Position numbers and translations under genes: made by a program. Below are positions 41,221 through 51,709 of a stretch of 64,000 nt of DNA, piece after piece. Under the pieces are notes generated by a model. The model did not search any database and was not told where the DNA came from. It was given only the letters and a program-made list of their open reading frames with translations. This DNA comes from Rhizobacter sp. GTDB lineage: Bacteria > Pseudomonadota > Gammaproteobacteria > Burkholderiales > Burkholderiaceae_C. Location of the stretch: positions 3,162,001 to 3,226,000 of the forward strand of contig JAHBZQ010000001.1 in assembly GCA_019635355.1 (NCBI GenBank), written 5' to 3'. Position 1 is the stretch's first letter; each line of letters starts with the position of its first letter.

Positions 41221-43869
41221 ATGGTGTTGTCAAGCTTGGCTGGCACATGGCGTGTACGGCGTTTTCTGGTGAGTTCCCTGGTGGTCGCCGGCCTTCTGGC
41301 CGGCTGCGGCGGCGGCGGTGACGACGGCACGGCCGCAACCGGCGGCACCGACCAGACCACCCCCGGTGTCGACGACGCCGAAGGCCTGGGCCTCGACGGC
41401 CTGCTCGGCCGCGGCAGCGAATACTTCCCGCTCGGCCAGCAAGACCAGTGGGTCTACCGCACCGGCGACGGCGGGCAGCTCAAGTTCAAGGTGACGGGCC
41501 GCGAGCGCGTGGGCGAGATCGACACCAGCGTCATCAGCCACAACGTGCCGGGCTTCGCGCCCTTCGAGCAGGTCAACTTCGCGGTCAACGGCCGCGCGCT
41601 GCGGCAGGTGCCCGGCCCGAACGCCGGGCCGGTGCTGCAGGCGCTCGGCCCGCTCGACGTGATGCGCTTCCCGCTCACCCCGGGCGAGCGTTTCACGCAG
41701 GTCGACCGCACGGTCGACGCCGGCGTCGACATCGACGGCGACGGCCGCAACGACATGCTCAGCGTGCGTTCCGACGTGACCATGGTCGGCTTCGAGCTGC
41801 TCACGCAGACCGAGGCCGGCCGCTTCGCCCGCACCGCGCACTTGCGCACCCACATCGAGCAGACGCTCGTGGCCTCAGCCACCGCCACCCGCTCCACCAT
41901 CACCGCCACCATCGACGACTGGTACGCGCCGGGCGTGGGCCTGGTGCGCAGCCGCGGCGTCTTCCGCGACGGCGAGGCGGTGCAGAACACCAGCCAGAGC
42001 CTGCTCGCCTACCGCGTGGGCGGCCGGCGCAGCGATGCGATCGCGCCCACTGTCACCACGCTGGACCCGGCCCCGCGCAGCCTCAACGGCAGCCGCACGG
42101 TCGTGAACGTCGACTTCAGCGAGCCGCTCGATGCCGATGCGCTGGTGCCCACCAGCGTGGCGGTCACCGATGCAAACGGCCGCGCGGTCTACGGCAACCT
42201 CTCGCTCAACGGCAGCCGCCTCACCTTCGTGCCCTACGAGCCCTGGCCGAGCGGCGTGTACACCGTGCGCCTGGGCGCAGGCCTGGTCGACCTGGCGGGC
42301 AACGCGCTGCGCCCGCGCAGCTGGGCCTTCACCATCGAAGCCGAGGCCCCCACCGCGGTGCGGCTGTCGCCGGCCCGCGATGCGGGCGACGTGGCGCTCG
42401 ACGCCGTGCTGCGCGCCGAGTTCAGCGAAGCGCTGGCCGCGAGCACCGTGCCCGGCAACGTGCACCTCTTCGACACCGCCACCGGCACCGAGGTCGCGGC
42501 CACCGTGACGCTCGTGAACCCGCGCTCGATCACCATCCGCCCGCAGGCCCCGCTGCAACGCGCCACGCGCTACCTGGTGCAGCTCGACCCGGCGATCACC
42601 GACCTGCGCGGCAACCCGCTCCTGATGAGCCAGCCCTGGACCTTCGGCACCGACCCCGGCCTCTTCGGCTACCCCACGCTCGTGCAGCCGCAGTACGCCC
42701 CGGAAGCCGTGGCCATCGGCGACGTGAACGGCGACGGCCTCGACGACGTGGTGATGAGCACCTATTTCTCGTTCGACCCCGCCAACGACTTCAAGCTCGT
42801 GGTCTACCTGCAGCAGGCCGACGGCACGCTGGCCGCGCCGGTGCGTTATTCGAACGCCAGCTACAGCGAGTGCAAGGCCAGCTCGCTGGCGATCGCCGAC
42901 CTCGACGGCGACGGCCGGAAAGACGTGGCCATCGCCCAAGGCGGCTGCGGTGTCGAGATCTTCCTGCAGCGCCCCGACGGCACGCTCGCGAGCGGCAACT
43001 GGCTGCCCTACGGCGAATCGCACCGCATCCGCGCCGCCGACGTCAACGGCGACGGCCTCGCCGACCTCGTGGGCATGAGCGCGCAGACCGGCCAGGTGGC
43101 CGTGTGGTACCAGGTCGGTGGCCGCATCTCGCTGCCGACCTTCTACCCGGTCGATGCCGGTGGCGGCAGCGTCTTCACCGCGGGCGACCTCGACGTGGGT
43201 GACCTCAACGGCGACGGCCGCCCCGACATCGTGGTCAGCAACCCCAATGGCGACGCGGCCCGCTCGATCGCCGTGCTGTACCAGCAGGCCGACGGCCGCT
43301 ACGGCGCGCCGCTCACGCTGAGCGTCGACAGCAGCTGGGCCGCACGCGGCGTGGCGATCGGCGACCTGAACGGCGACGGCCGGCGCGACCTCGCCGTCAC
43401 CTGGGGCGGTGCGGCGCCAGCTGCGCTCTCGGTCTTCTACCAGCGCACCGACGGCACGCTCGCGCCGCCGGTCACGCTCACGAGCCTCGACTACCCGGGC
43501 GCCATCGAGATCGCCGACTTCAATCAAGACGGCCGCCTCGACGCCGTGGTGGCGCACGACGGTTGGGGCAGCGTGGGCGTCTACCTGCAGGCGGCCAACG
43601 GCACGCTGCAGGCCGAGGAGCGTTTCGCCGGCACCGACGGCAGCGCCAACCCGCACGGCCTCGCGGTCGGCGATCTCAACGGCGACGGCCGCATCGACAT
43701 CGCCCAGGCCGGCGTGTCGGTGCTCTACAACCGCGGCACGCCGACGGCGGCGGCGGCCAGCGAGCGCCGCATGGGCAGCACGGCCGCCGCGCCCAAGCTG
43801 CGCTGGTGGCTGGGCGTGGGCGGGCGCGCCTCGTCGCAGGCACCGCAAGCGCGCGCCAACGCGCGCTGA
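41221..43869 (+). CDS. FG-GAP/VCBS-repeat lipoprotein with two Ig-like (SbsA/Big_5) domains
   Basis: An 882-residue surface or periplasmic lipoprotein. The leader ends LLAGCGGGG, a lipobox with lipidated Cys at about residue 26. Residues about 55-265 form a unique domain. Two Ig-like domains follow (from APTVTTLDPAPRS and from PTAVRLSPARDAG). The last 400 residues contain seven FG-GAP-type repeats with Ca-binding cores such as IGDVNGDGLDD, ADLDGDGRKD, ADVNGDGLAD, GDLNGDGRPD and ADFNQDGRLD, enough for a seven-bladed propeller. GAGG precedes the ATG. The make-up suggests calcium-dependent adhesion or carbohydrate binding; the target is unknown. Confidence 0.88.
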   Translation: MVLSSLAGTWRVRRFLVSSLVVAGLLAGCGGGGDDGTAATGGTDQTTPGVDDAEGLGLDGLLGRGSEYFPLGQQDQWVYRTGDGGQLKFKVTGRERVGEIDTSVISHNVPGFAPFEQVNFAVNGRALRQVPGPNAGPVLQALGPLDVMRFPLTPGERFTQVDRTVDAGVDIDGDGRNDMLSVRSDVTMVGFELLTQTEAGRFARTAHLRTHIEQTLVASATATRSTITATIDDWYAPGVGLVRSRGVFRDGEAVQNTSQSLLAYRVGGRRSDAIAPTVTTLDPAPRSLNGSRTVVNVDFSEPLDADALVPTSVAVTDANGRAVYGNLSLNGSRLTFVPYEPWPSGVYTVRLGAGLVDLAGNALRPRSWAFTIEAEAPTAVRLSPARDAGDVALDAVLRAEFSEALAASTVPGNVHLFDTATGTEVAATVTLVNPRSITIRPQAPLQRATRYLVQLDPAITDLRGNPLLMSQPWTFGTDPGLFGYPTLVQPQYAPEAVAIGDVNGDGLDDVVMSTYFSFDPANDFKLVVYLQQADGTLAAPVRYSNASYSECKASSLAIADLDGDGRKDVAIAQGGCGVEIFLQRPDGTLASGNWLPYGESHRIRAADVNGDGLADLVGMSAQTGQVAVWYQVGGRISLPTFYPVDAGGGSVFTAGDLDVGDLNGDGRPDIVVSNPNGDAARSIAVLYQQADGRYGAPLTLSVDSSWAARGVAIGDLNGDGRRDLAVTWGGAAPAALSVFYQRTDGTLAPPVTLTSLDYPGAIEIADFNQDGRLDAVVAHDGWGSVGVYLQAANGTLQAEERFAGTDGSANPHGLAVGDLNGDGRIDIAQAGVSVLYNRGTPTAAAASERRMGSTAAAPKLRWWLGVGGRASSQAPQARANAR

Positions 43870-43997
43870 GCGACGGCTTGCGCCCCCGGGCCGGCATTTC
43901 GCACCGGCCCGCGGCGCTTCGTCGCACCGGCCTCGCGGCGCCCTCCCGGGTTGGGAAGAATGGCTTCATTCCCACACCCCACCCCAGGAGGACACGC

Positions 43998-45023
43998 ATG
44001 CGCTTCCGCTTCGCTTCGACACTCGCCGGGCTGGCGCTGGCCGCCCTGTGCAGCGTGCCCGCCTCGGCCCAGGTCGGCCTGCAGCGCGAGACCTGGACCC
44101 TCGCCAACACCGAAGGCCCCGCCGACACGGTGCCCGGCATGGTCTGGTACCCCACCGACGCGAAGAGCGACAGCCTGCGCTTCGGCCCGTTCCGCCTGCA
44201 GGCCGCGCTCGGCGCCACGCCCAAGCAGGGCCGCCACCCGCTGGTGCTCGTCTCGCACGGCAACGGCGGCACCGACGTCGGCCACGCGTGGCTGGCCGAG
44301 ACGCTGGCCACCGCCGGCTACGTGGTGGTGGCGATCCGCCACCCGGGCTCCAACTACCAGGACATGAGCGCCCAGGGCCGGCCGGCCTATTTCACCGAGC
44401 GGCCACGCCACCTCTCGAAGGTGCTCGACCAATTGCTCGCGAGCGAGCGCTGGGCCCCGCTGATCGACACCACACGCATCGCCGCCCTCGGCACCTCGGC
44501 CGGTGGGCACACCGTGCTGGCGCTGGCCGGTGCGCAGGTCCAGCCGGCACGGCCCGCGCTGCATTGCAGCGTGCAAGGCCGGGGCCTCGACGAAGACCCC
44601 ACCATGTGCTTGCAAGGCGGCTTCACCAAGGCCCGGCCGGCGCCGGTGCCGGTGGGCGCCTCGCAACCGATCGACCGCCGCGATGCGCGCATCCGCGCCG
44701 TGGTGGCCGACGTGCCGCTGGCAACAGGCCTCGCCCCCGAGTCGCTGCCCGGCATCACCGTGCCGCTGCTCATCCAGTACGGGGCGCGCGACGACAACCT
44801 GGTGCCGCGTTTCCACGCCGAGGCGCTGTGCCAGGCCCTGCCCAAGGCCACCTGCTTCCGCGACGAGCGCGCCGGCCACCACGCCATCTTCCAGATGGGC
44901 ACCGGCCGCCTCGGCCCGCCGGGGCTCGACCCGGCCGAAGACCCGGACGGCTTCGACCGCGCCGCGTGGCAAGCCGCAGCGGGCCCGCGCATCACCGCCT
45001 TCCTCAACGCCGCCCTGCGGTGA
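43998..45023 (+). CDS. Secreted alpha/beta hydrolase (dienelactone/PAF-acetylhydrolase-like)
   Basis: A 341-residue hydrolase with a clear signal peptide (residues 1-24, ending ASAQ). HPLVLVSHGNGG forms the oxyanion strand-loop, Ser167 in LGTSAGGHT is the nucleophile, Asp lies in YGARDDNLVP and His in GHHAIFQ. A family-typical LPLATGLAPESL insertion is replaced here by VPLATGLAPESL. CAGGAGG stands eight bases before the ATG. Its stop and that of the convergent fmdB gene abut in the palindrome TGATCA. Ester substrate unknown. Confidence 0.87.
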   Translation: MRFRFASTLAGLALAALCSVPASAQVGLQRETWTLANTEGPADTVPGMVWYPTDAKSDSLRFGPFRLQAALGATPKQGRHPLVLVSHGNGGTDVGHAWLAETLATAGYVVVAIRHPGSNYQDMSAQGRPAYFTERPRHLSKVLDQLLASERWAPLIDTTRIAALGTSAGGHTVLALAGAQVQPARPALHCSVQGRGLDEDPTMCLQGGFTKARPAPVPVGASQPIDRRDARIRAVVADVPLATGLAPESLPGITVPLLIQYGARDDNLVPRFHAEALCQALPKATCFRDERAGHHAIFQMGTGRLGPPGLDPAEDPDGFDRAAWQAAAGPRITAFLNAALR

Positions 45024-45368
45024 TCAGTGGCTGATCATCCAGGGCCGCTTGCTGGGGAAGGCCTTGGCCCCGTTGGGTGCGGTGACGGTGGCCTTGCGCT
45101 TCGTGCCCGTCGAGCAGCAGCCGCAACCCGACGGGTGCTTGAGCCGCGCGTAGTCGCTGGAACGCTGGGGCTCGTGGCGCGCCCGCTCGTTGACGTCCAT
45201 CGCGCGGCGCGTCGTGCTCTCCATCAGGCCGAGCCGCGGCGCGGTCGCAAACACACGCGGCGAGGGCGCGCCGCAGTCGGGGCAGGCCGCGGCCTCGTTG
45301 CGCATCGCGAGCGTGCGGAAGGCATCGAAGCCACCGCAGTCGGCACAGGCGTAGTCGTAGGTCGGCAT
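45024..45368 (-). CDS. fmdB: FmdB family zinc-ribbon regulatory protein
   Basis: A 114-residue protein whose N-terminal zinc ribbon, MPTYDYACADCGGFDAF with a second pair CPDCG, is the signature of FmdB, first described as a regulator of formamidase genes. The C-terminal part has an extra Cys cluster (SGCGCCSTGTK). It lies 11 bases behind fmdA at the end of the transport operon, the classical fmdAB order. Whether it regulates transcription or helps maturation is unsettled in the literature. Confidence 0.92.
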   Translation of the reverse strand: MPTYDYACADCGGFDAFRTLAMRNEAAACPDCGAPSPRVFATAPRLGLMESTTRRAMDVNERARHEPQRSSDYARLKHPSGCGCCSTGTKRKATVTAPNGAKAFPSKRPWMISH

Positions 45369-45379
45369 GCGTGCTCCCT

Positions 45380-46609
45380 CTAGACGAGGTCGGGTGAGAG
45401 CGGCATCTGGATAGACCCGTCGATGAACTTCTGCGGCCCGGCCGCATTCGGGTTGATGTCGAAGTCGAAGATCTGCGTGGGCAGCCACAGCGTGGCACAC
45501 GCATTCGGCACGTCGACCACACCGCTGATGTGGCCCTGCACCGGCGCCGTGCCGAGGATGGAATAGGCCTGCGCGCCCGAGTAGCCGAACTTCTTCAGGT
45601 ACTCGATCGCGTTGAGGCAGGCCTGGCGGTAGGCCACGTTGACGTCGAGGTAGTACTGCTTGCCGCTCTCGTCGACGCTGATGCCTTCGAAGATCACATA
45701 GTCGTTGTAGGTCGGCGTGATCGGGCTGGGCTTGAAGATCGGGTTCTTGATGCCGTACTTGGCCATGCCGCCCTTGATGAGGTTGACCTTCATGTGCACC
45801 CAGCCGGCCATCTCGATGGCGCCGCAGAAGGTGATCTCGCCGTCGCCCTGGCTGAAGTGCAGGTCGCCGACCGAGAGGCCCGCGCCGTCGACGTAGACCG
45901 GGAAGAAGATCTTCGAGCCGCGCGAGAGGTCCTTGATGTCGCAGTTGCCGCCGTGCTCGCGCGGCGGCACGGTGCGCGCGCCGGTGGCGGCCGCTTTCGT
46001 GAGCGCATCGCCCTTGAGCTTGCCCATGTGCGCCGTGCCGGCGAAGGGCGGGTTGGCGAGGCCGGTGTTGGCCGGGTCGGAATCGATCAGCGCCTGCTCG
46101 CGCGTGTTCCACGTCTCCAGCATCTTCGGGTCGGGCAGGCAGCCAATGAGGCCGGGGTGGATGAGGCCCGCGTACTTCACGCCCGGCACATGGCGCGAGG
46201 TGGTGAACATGCCGTGGAAGTCCCAGATCGACTTCTGCGCCTGCGGGAAGTGCTCGGTGAGGAAGCCACCGCCGTTCTTCTTCGAGAAGAAGCCGTTGAA
46301 GCCCCAGAGGCTGTCGTCCTTGGCGCCGATGTCGAGCAGGTCCACCACCAAGAGGTCGCCGGGCTCGGCACCTTTCACGCCCACCGGGCCGCTCAGGTAG
46401 TGCACGGTGGTGAGGTCGATGTCGCGCACGTCGTCGGCGGAGTCGTTGTTCTTGATGAAGCCGCCGGTCCAGTCGTAGGTCTCGAGCACGAAGTCGTCAC
46501 CGGGGTTGACCCAGCAGGCCATCGGGATGTCGGGGTGCCAGCGGTTGTGCACCTTCTCGTTCGACGGGGCGGGCTGGGTCAGGTCAACCTTGATGAGGGT
46601 TTCGGGCAT
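45380..46609 (-). CDS. fmdA: Formamidase FmdA
   Basis: A 409-residue acetamidase/formamidase-family enzyme that hydrolyses formamide to formate and ammonia. It shows family blocks NRWHPDIPMACWVNPGDD, YLSGPVGVKGAEPGDLLVVD, FPGV-like VKYAGLIHPGLIGCLPD, HGGNCDIKDLSRGSK and the acidic LHFSQGDGEITFCGAIEMAG. Length is standard. It follows urtE by 24 bases and precedes fmdB, so the imported amide or urea-like compound and its breakdown are encoded together. No leader; cytoplasmic. Confidence 0.95.
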   Translation of the reverse strand: MPETLIKVDLTQPAPSNEKVHNRWHPDIPMACWVNPGDDFVLETYDWTGGFIKNNDSADDVRDIDLTTVHYLSGPVGVKGAEPGDLLVVDLLDIGAKDDSLWGFNGFFSKKNGGGFLTEHFPQAQKSIWDFHGMFTTSRHVPGVKYAGLIHPGLIGCLPDPKMLETWNTREQALIDSDPANTGLANPPFAGTAHMGKLKGDALTKAAATGARTVPPREHGGNCDIKDLSRGSKIFFPVYVDGAGLSVGDLHFSQGDGEITFCGAIEMAGWVHMKVNLIKGGMAKYGIKNPIFKPSPITPTYNDYVIFEGISVDESGKQYYLDVNVAYRQACLNAIEYLKKFGYSGAQAYSILGTAPVQGHISGVVDVPNACATLWLPTQIFDFDINPNAAGPQKFIDGSIQMPLSPDLV

Positions 46610-46633
46610 GGTGGGCTCCTCGGTGTGGATGGG

Positions 46634-47323
46634 TCAGACGGAGAGGTATTGCTTGATGTGCGCGACGTCGGTGTCGGCACGCTTGGTTTCGTGCACCAGG
46701 CGGCCGCCTTCGATGACGAAGAGCCGGTCGGCCACGTCCATCGCGAAGCTCAGCACCTGCTCGCTCACGACGATGGTGATCTCGCGCAGCTTGCGGATCT
46801 CGTTGAGCGCCTTCGCGATGTCCTTGATGATGGAAGGCTGGATGCCTTCGGTGGGCTCGTCGAGCAGCAGCACCTTGGGGTTAGTGACGAGCGCGCGCGC
46901 AATGGCGAGCTGCTGCTGCTGGCCGCCCGAGAGGTTGCCGCCCTTGCGGCGGCGCATGTCCCACAGCACCGGGAAGAGCGCGTAGATCTCCTCGGGGATG
47001 CGCTTGTGCTTCGCGTTTTCGAGCCCGGTCTGGATGTTCTCTTCCACCGAGAGCGTCGGGAAGATCATGCGGCCCTGCGGCACGTAGGCGATGCCCTTGG
47101 CCACGCGGCGGTAGCTCTCGTCGTGGCTGATCTCGGAGCCCGCCACCTGCACGCTGCCGCTCTTGGTGGGCAGCACGCCCATCAGGCTCTTGAACAGCGT
47201 GGTCTTGCCCATGCCGTTGCGGCCCATGATGGCGACGGTCTCCTTGGTGTTCGCCTCGAACGAGATGCCGTGCAGCGCTTCGCTCTGGCCGTAGGCGACG
47301 TAGAGGTCCTTGACGTTCAGCAT
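46634..47323 (-). CDS. urtE: Urea/amide ABC transporter ATP-binding subunit UrtE
   Basis: A 229-residue branched-chain-type ABC ATPase. Walker A is GRNGMGKTT (residues about 34-42), the signature LSGGQQQQLAIARAL, Walker B VLLLDEPTEG, and the switch His is replaced by Gln in SEQVL. IAYVPQGRMIFPTLSVEENI is typical of UrtE. It pairs with UrtD to power uptake. It is 13 bases behind urtD. Confidence 0.95.
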   Translation of the reverse strand: MLNVKDLYVAYGQSEALHGISFEANTKETVAIMGRNGMGKTTLFKSLMGVLPTKSGSVQVAGSEISHDESYRRVAKGIAYVPQGRMIFPTLSVEENIQTGLENAKHKRIPEEIYALFPVLWDMRRRKGGNLSGGQQQQLAIARALVTNPKVLLLDEPTEGIQPSIIKDIAKALNEIRKLREITIVVSEQVLSFAMDVADRLFVIEGGRLVHETKRADTDVAHIKQYLSV

Positions 47324-47336
47324 GTGTGGGTCCTGT

Positions 47337-48080
<744 letters not shown>

Positions 48081-48093
48081 GGGACTTTCCTCC

Positions 48094-49290
48094 TCAGGCC
48101 TGCTGGCCGCTCAGCGTGGGGTTCAGGGGCTTGGGCGCGGGGCGCGGCGCCGGCGGCTCGGGGTAGGAGGCCTGGGCGGCGGCCACCCGCTCGCGGATCG
48201 AGCGGCGCTCGGCCTGGCGCTTCTGCCACCACGGCTTGAGGTGGCTCTCGACCAGGCCGGCCAAGCCGTTCGGGAAGGCCATCGTCACGCCGATGAAGAG
48301 GGCGGCCATCAGGAAGAGCCAGAGGTCGGGGAAGGTCTCGGAGAAGAGCGTCTTGCCCGCGTTCACCAAGAGCGCGCCGTACACCGCGCCGACCAGGCTC
48401 ATGCGCCCACCCACCGCGGCGTAGATCACCATTTCGATCGAGGGCACGATGCCCACGAAGCTCGGCGACATGAAGCCCACCTGCAGCGCGAAGAGCGCAC
48501 CGCCGATGCCCGAGAGCGCCGCCCCCAAGCAAAACACCGCGACCTTGAACATCGCCACGTCGTAGCCGGAGAAGCGCACCCGGTCTTCCTTGTCGCGCAT
48601 GGCGAGCAGCAGCGTGCCGAGCTTGCTCTTCTGCACCCAGGCGCAGAGCACGATGCTCGCGAGCAGCAGCGCGCAGCACACGTAGTAGAGGATGACCTTG
48701 GCGCTGTCGGTGCGGATGTCCCAGCCGACGAGCGTCTTCAGGTCGGTCATGCCGTTGACGCCGCCGGTGTAGCCCTGCCGGCCGATGATGAGCACCGAGA
48801 GGATCAGCGCCACCGCCTGCGTGATGATGGCGAAGTACACCCCGCCCACGCGGCGCTTGAACATCGCGTAGCTGATGATGAAGGCGAGCAGCGTCGGGAT
48901 CGCGATCACCGCGAAAAGCGTGAAGGGCAGGCTCTTGAACGGGATCCAGAACGTGGGCAGCTCGGTGAGCTGGTTCCAGTCCATGAAGTCGGGGATGCCC
49001 GGCGTGCTCTGGATCTTGGTGCTCACCGGGTCGCTGGCTTCCAGCTTCAGGAACATCGCCATCGCATAGCCGCCGAGCCCGAAGAACACACCTTGCCCGA
49101 GGCTCAGCACGCCGCCGTAACCCCACACCATCACCAGGCCGATGGCGACGAAGGCATACGTGAGGTACTTGCCGACGAGGTTGAGTCGGAAGACGTCGAG
49201 CGTGAGCGGCAGCACCGCGAGCAGGAAGACCGCGAGGATCAGCGTGCTGCCCGTACCGGGCTTCAACAACCACTTCTTCAAGGGAATCAT
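48094..49290 (-). CDS. urtC: Urea/amide ABC transporter permease UrtC
   Basis: A 398-residue inner-membrane permease of the LivM type, with about ten spans and the EAA-like loop in GYNVALFK-type sequence SGYDVAMFKVAVFCLGAALSG. The block VGGVYFAIITQAVALILS and GGVNGMTDLKTLVGWDIRTD are UrtC-like. The C-terminal 40 residues are polar and Pro-rich. Gaps of 13 bases to urtD and 25 to urtB indicate one transcript. Confidence 0.95.
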   Translation of the reverse strand: MIPLKKWLLKPGTGSTLILAVFLLAVLPLTLDVFRLNLVGKYLTYAFVAIGLVMVWGYGGVLSLGQGVFFGLGGYAMAMFLKLEASDPVSTKIQSTPGIPDFMDWNQLTELPTFWIPFKSLPFTLFAVIAIPTLLAFIISYAMFKRRVGGVYFAIITQAVALILSVLIIGRQGYTGGVNGMTDLKTLVGWDIRTDSAKVILYYVCCALLLASIVLCAWVQKSKLGTLLLAMRDKEDRVRFSGYDVAMFKVAVFCLGAALSGIGGALFALQVGFMSPSFVGIVPSIEMVIYAAVGGRMSLVGAVYGALLVNAGKTLFSETFPDLWLFLMAALFIGVTMAFPNGLAGLVESHLKPWWQKRQAERRSIRERVAAAQASYPEPPAPRPAPKPLNPTLSGQQA

Positions 49291-49315
49291 TCCGAGTACT
49301 CCAGAGAACTGCAGG

Positions 49316-50230
49316 TCAGCGCCGCACCTTCACCGCGAACAGCCCCTGCGGCCGCGCCATCAGGATCAGCACGATCAGCGAGAGCGTGAGCACCTTGGCC
49401 ATCGAGCCGGTCATGAAGAACTCGCTGATCGACTGCGTCTGCGCAATGCCGAAGGCCGAGGCCACGGTGCCAAGCAGGCTGGCCGCGCCGCCGAAGGTGA
49501 CGACGAGGAAGGCGTCGACGATGTAGAGCGAGCCGCTGGTGGGCCCGGTGGAGCCGATGGTCGTGAAGGCCGCACCCGCCACGCCGGCGATGCCGCAGCC
49601 GATGGCAAACGTGAGCCGGTCGGTCTTCTTCGTGTTGATGCCGATCGCATTGGCCATCTGGCGGTTGCTCACCGTGGCACGCACGCGCAGGCCCCAGCGG
49701 CTCTTGTAGAGCGCGAGCATCACGCCGCCCGTCACCACGGCGGTGAGCGCGAGCACGAAGAGCCCGTTGATGGGAATGTCGAGCCCTTCCTTGGGCGACC
49801 ATGAGCCCATCAGCCACTCGGGCAGCGTGGGGCTCACTTCCTTCGGGCCGATGCCGGTGCGGAAGCACTGCTGCAGCGCGAGGCTCACGCCCCAGGTGGC
49901 CAGCAGCGTGTCGAGCGGTCGCTTGTAGAGGTGGCGGATCAACGCCCACTCGACCAGCCAACCCGCGATGAACGCGAACACGAAGGCCACGACGATGGCG
50001 AGCGGGAAGTAGTAGGGCACGAAGCCCGGCGCGAACTTCTCGGTGAGCGTGCTGCCGAGGAAGATGGTGTAGGCGCCGATGGTCATGAACTCGCCATGCG
50101 CCATGTTGATCACGCCCATCTGCCCGAAGATGATGGCCAGGCCCAGGCCCATCAGCAACAGCACCGAGAAGAGGCTCAGGCCGGCAAAGCCTTGCATGAG
50201 CCCGATGTTCATGAATTCGGAGAAGGTCAT
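49316..50230 (-). CDS. urtB: Urea/amide ABC transporter permease UrtB
   Basis: A 304-residue LivH-type permease with about eight spans. FGQMGVINMAHGEFMTIGAY is the strongly conserved UrtB block, and AIGINTKKTDRLTFAIGCGIAGVAG the EAA loop. It lacks the extra N-terminal periplasmic domain that lengthens some UrtB proteins (over 500 residues), which makes it closer in size to the short-chain-amide transporter permease FmdE; the substrate therefore stays open between urea and amides. The gap to urtA is 120 bases and contains a dispersed inverted repeat. Confidence 0.93.
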   Translation of the reverse strand: MTFSEFMNIGLMQGFAGLSLFSVLLLMGLGLAIIFGQMGVINMAHGEFMTIGAYTIFLGSTLTEKFAPGFVPYYFPLAIVVAFVFAFIAGWLVEWALIRHLYKRPLDTLLATWGVSLALQQCFRTGIGPKEVSPTLPEWLMGSWSPKEGLDIPINGLFVLALTAVVTGGVMLALYKSRWGLRVRATVSNRQMANAIGINTKKTDRLTFAIGCGIAGVAGAAFTTIGSTGPTSGSLYIVDAFLVVTFGGAASLLGTVASAFGIAQTQSISEFFMTGSMAKVLTLSLIVLILMARPQGLFAVKVRR

Positions 50231-50269
50231 TCGCGGCTCCGGGAAGAGGGGTCGACTCGCCCCACACCA

Positions 50270-50339
50270 CCGTTCGGGCTGAGCCTGTCGAAGCCGGCGT
50301 GTGGCACGGCAGGCCCTTCGACAGGCTCAGGGCGAACGG
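50270..50339. repeat. Dispersed inverted repeat between urtA and urtB
   Basis: The arm CCGTTCGGGCTGAGCCTGTC (from 50270, to AAG at 50293) is matched in inverse by CTTCGACAGGCTCAGGGCGA... (50316-50339), 22 of 24 positions. This GCTGAGCCTGTCGAAG unit is a repeat I know to be widespread between genes of Burkholderiales. On the operon transcript it would form a long hairpin after urtA and could keep the binding-protein mRNA in excess over permease mRNA. Confidence 0.85.
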
Positions 50340-50350
50340 ACTCGTTCTGC

Positions 50351-51604
50351 TTACTGGTAACCCTTCGGGAACGGGTTGGGCTCGATCAAGTTGGGCGACT
50401 CGGCCACCAGCTTGAACTGCCCGTCCGCCGTCATCTGCCCGATGCGCGCCTTGCTCCACAGGTGGTGGTTCTCGTGGATCTTCACGTAGCCCTCGGGCGC
50501 TTCCTTGAACTCCACGCCGGTCGAGGCGACGGCGATCTTGTCGACGTCGAAGCTGCCGGCCTTCTCGACGGTCGCCTTCCACAACCACGGGCCGAGGTAG
50601 GCGGCCTGCGTCACGTCGCCGATCACCGCCTTCTCGCCGTACTTGGCCTTGAAGGCCGACACGAACTTCTTGTTGTTCGGGTTGTCGAGCGACTGGAAGT
50701 ACTTCATGCAGGCGTAGAAGCCGGCCGTGTTTTCACCGCCGATGCCGAGCAGCTCGTCTTCCGTCACCGAGATGGTGAGCAGGAACTGCTTGTCGGAGGT
50801 GATGCCCGCGGCCTTCAGCTGCTTGTAGAAGCTCACGTTGGAGCCGCCCACCACCACCGCGTAGATGCAGTCGGGCTTGGCAACCTTGATCTTGTTGATG
50901 AGCGAGTTGAAGTTGGTGTGGCCGAGCGGGTAGTACTCCTCGCCGACGACCTTGCCCTTGAGCTGGTTCTCGATGTGCTTGCGCGCGATCTTGTTGCTGG
51001 TGCGCGGCCAGATGTAGTCGCTGCCGATGAGGAAGAAGCTCTTGCTCTTCTTTTCCTTGTTGGCCCAGTCGAGGCCCCAGAGGATCTGCTGCGTGGCCTC
51101 CTGGCCGGTGTAGATGACGTTCTTGCTCTGCTCCAGGCCTTCGTAGAAGGTCGGGTAATAGAGCATGCCGTTCTCCTTCTCGAAGACTGGCAGCACCGCC
51201 TTGCGCGAGGCGCTGGTCCAGCAGCCGAAGACGGCCGCGACCTTGTCGTTGACGAGCAGCTTCTTGCTCTTCTCGGCGAAGGTGGGCCAGTCACTCGCAC
51301 CGTCTTCCTTGATGACCTTGATCTTGCGGCCCAGCACGCCGCCCATCGCGTTGATCTGGTCGATGGCGAGTTGCTCGGCCTGGATCGAGCCGGTCTCGCT
51401 GATGGCCATGGTGCCGGTGGCCGAGTGCAGCTGGCCCACCGTGACTTCGGTGTCGGTGACGGCGAGCTTGGTGGTGTTCACCTTCGCGGTCGGGAAAGCT
51501 TGAGCAAACGAAGGCGCGGCCAGCCCCGCCAGCGGCAGGGCGGCGGCGCCTTGCAACAGGCGGCGGCGTTGGGCGTCGGGGGTGCGGTCGTGGTCGCGTG
51601 ACAT
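50351..51604 (-). CDS. urtA: Urea/amide ABC transporter substrate-binding protein UrtA
   Basis: A 417-residue periplasmic type I binding protein. The leader has a twin-arginine motif (QRRRLLQGAAALPLAGLA) and ends APSFAQA. The mature protein has the Leu/Ile/Val-receptor fold with VTVGQLHSATGTMAISE, YYPTFYEGLEQSKNVIYTG and FFLIGSDYIWPRTSN, typical for UrtA/FmdD. AGGAG stands eight bases before the ATG. It heads the minus-strand operon urtABCDE-fmdAB. The 272-bp gap to the divergent receptor-kinase gene carries inverted repeats that probably regulate both. Confidence 0.95.
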   Translation of the reverse strand: MSRDHDRTPDAQRRRLLQGAAALPLAGLAAPSFAQAFPTAKVNTTKLAVTDTEVTVGQLHSATGTMAISETGSIQAEQLAIDQINAMGGVLGRKIKVIKEDGASDWPTFAEKSKKLLVNDKVAAVFGCWTSASRKAVLPVFEKENGMLYYPTFYEGLEQSKNVIYTGQEATQQILWGLDWANKEKKSKSFFLIGSDYIWPRTSNKIARKHIENQLKGKVVGEEYYPLGHTNFNSLINKIKVAKPDCIYAVVVGGSNVSFYKQLKAAGITSDKQFLLTISVTEDELLGIGGENTAGFYACMKYFQSLDNPNNKKFVSAFKAKYGEKAVIGDVTQAAYLGPWLWKATVEKAGSFDVDKIAVASTGVEFKEAPEGYVKIHENHHLWSKARIGQMTADGQFKLVAESPNLIEPNPFPKGYQ

Positions 51605-51709
51605 GGCGGTGCTCCTGGCGGGCAGTGGTGGTGAAGAAACCGTGCAGATCAGCACCAGCCTTGTGCAGCGTGATGCGATCGCGTTGGGTTCACTGTCCAA
51701 GAACCGCTG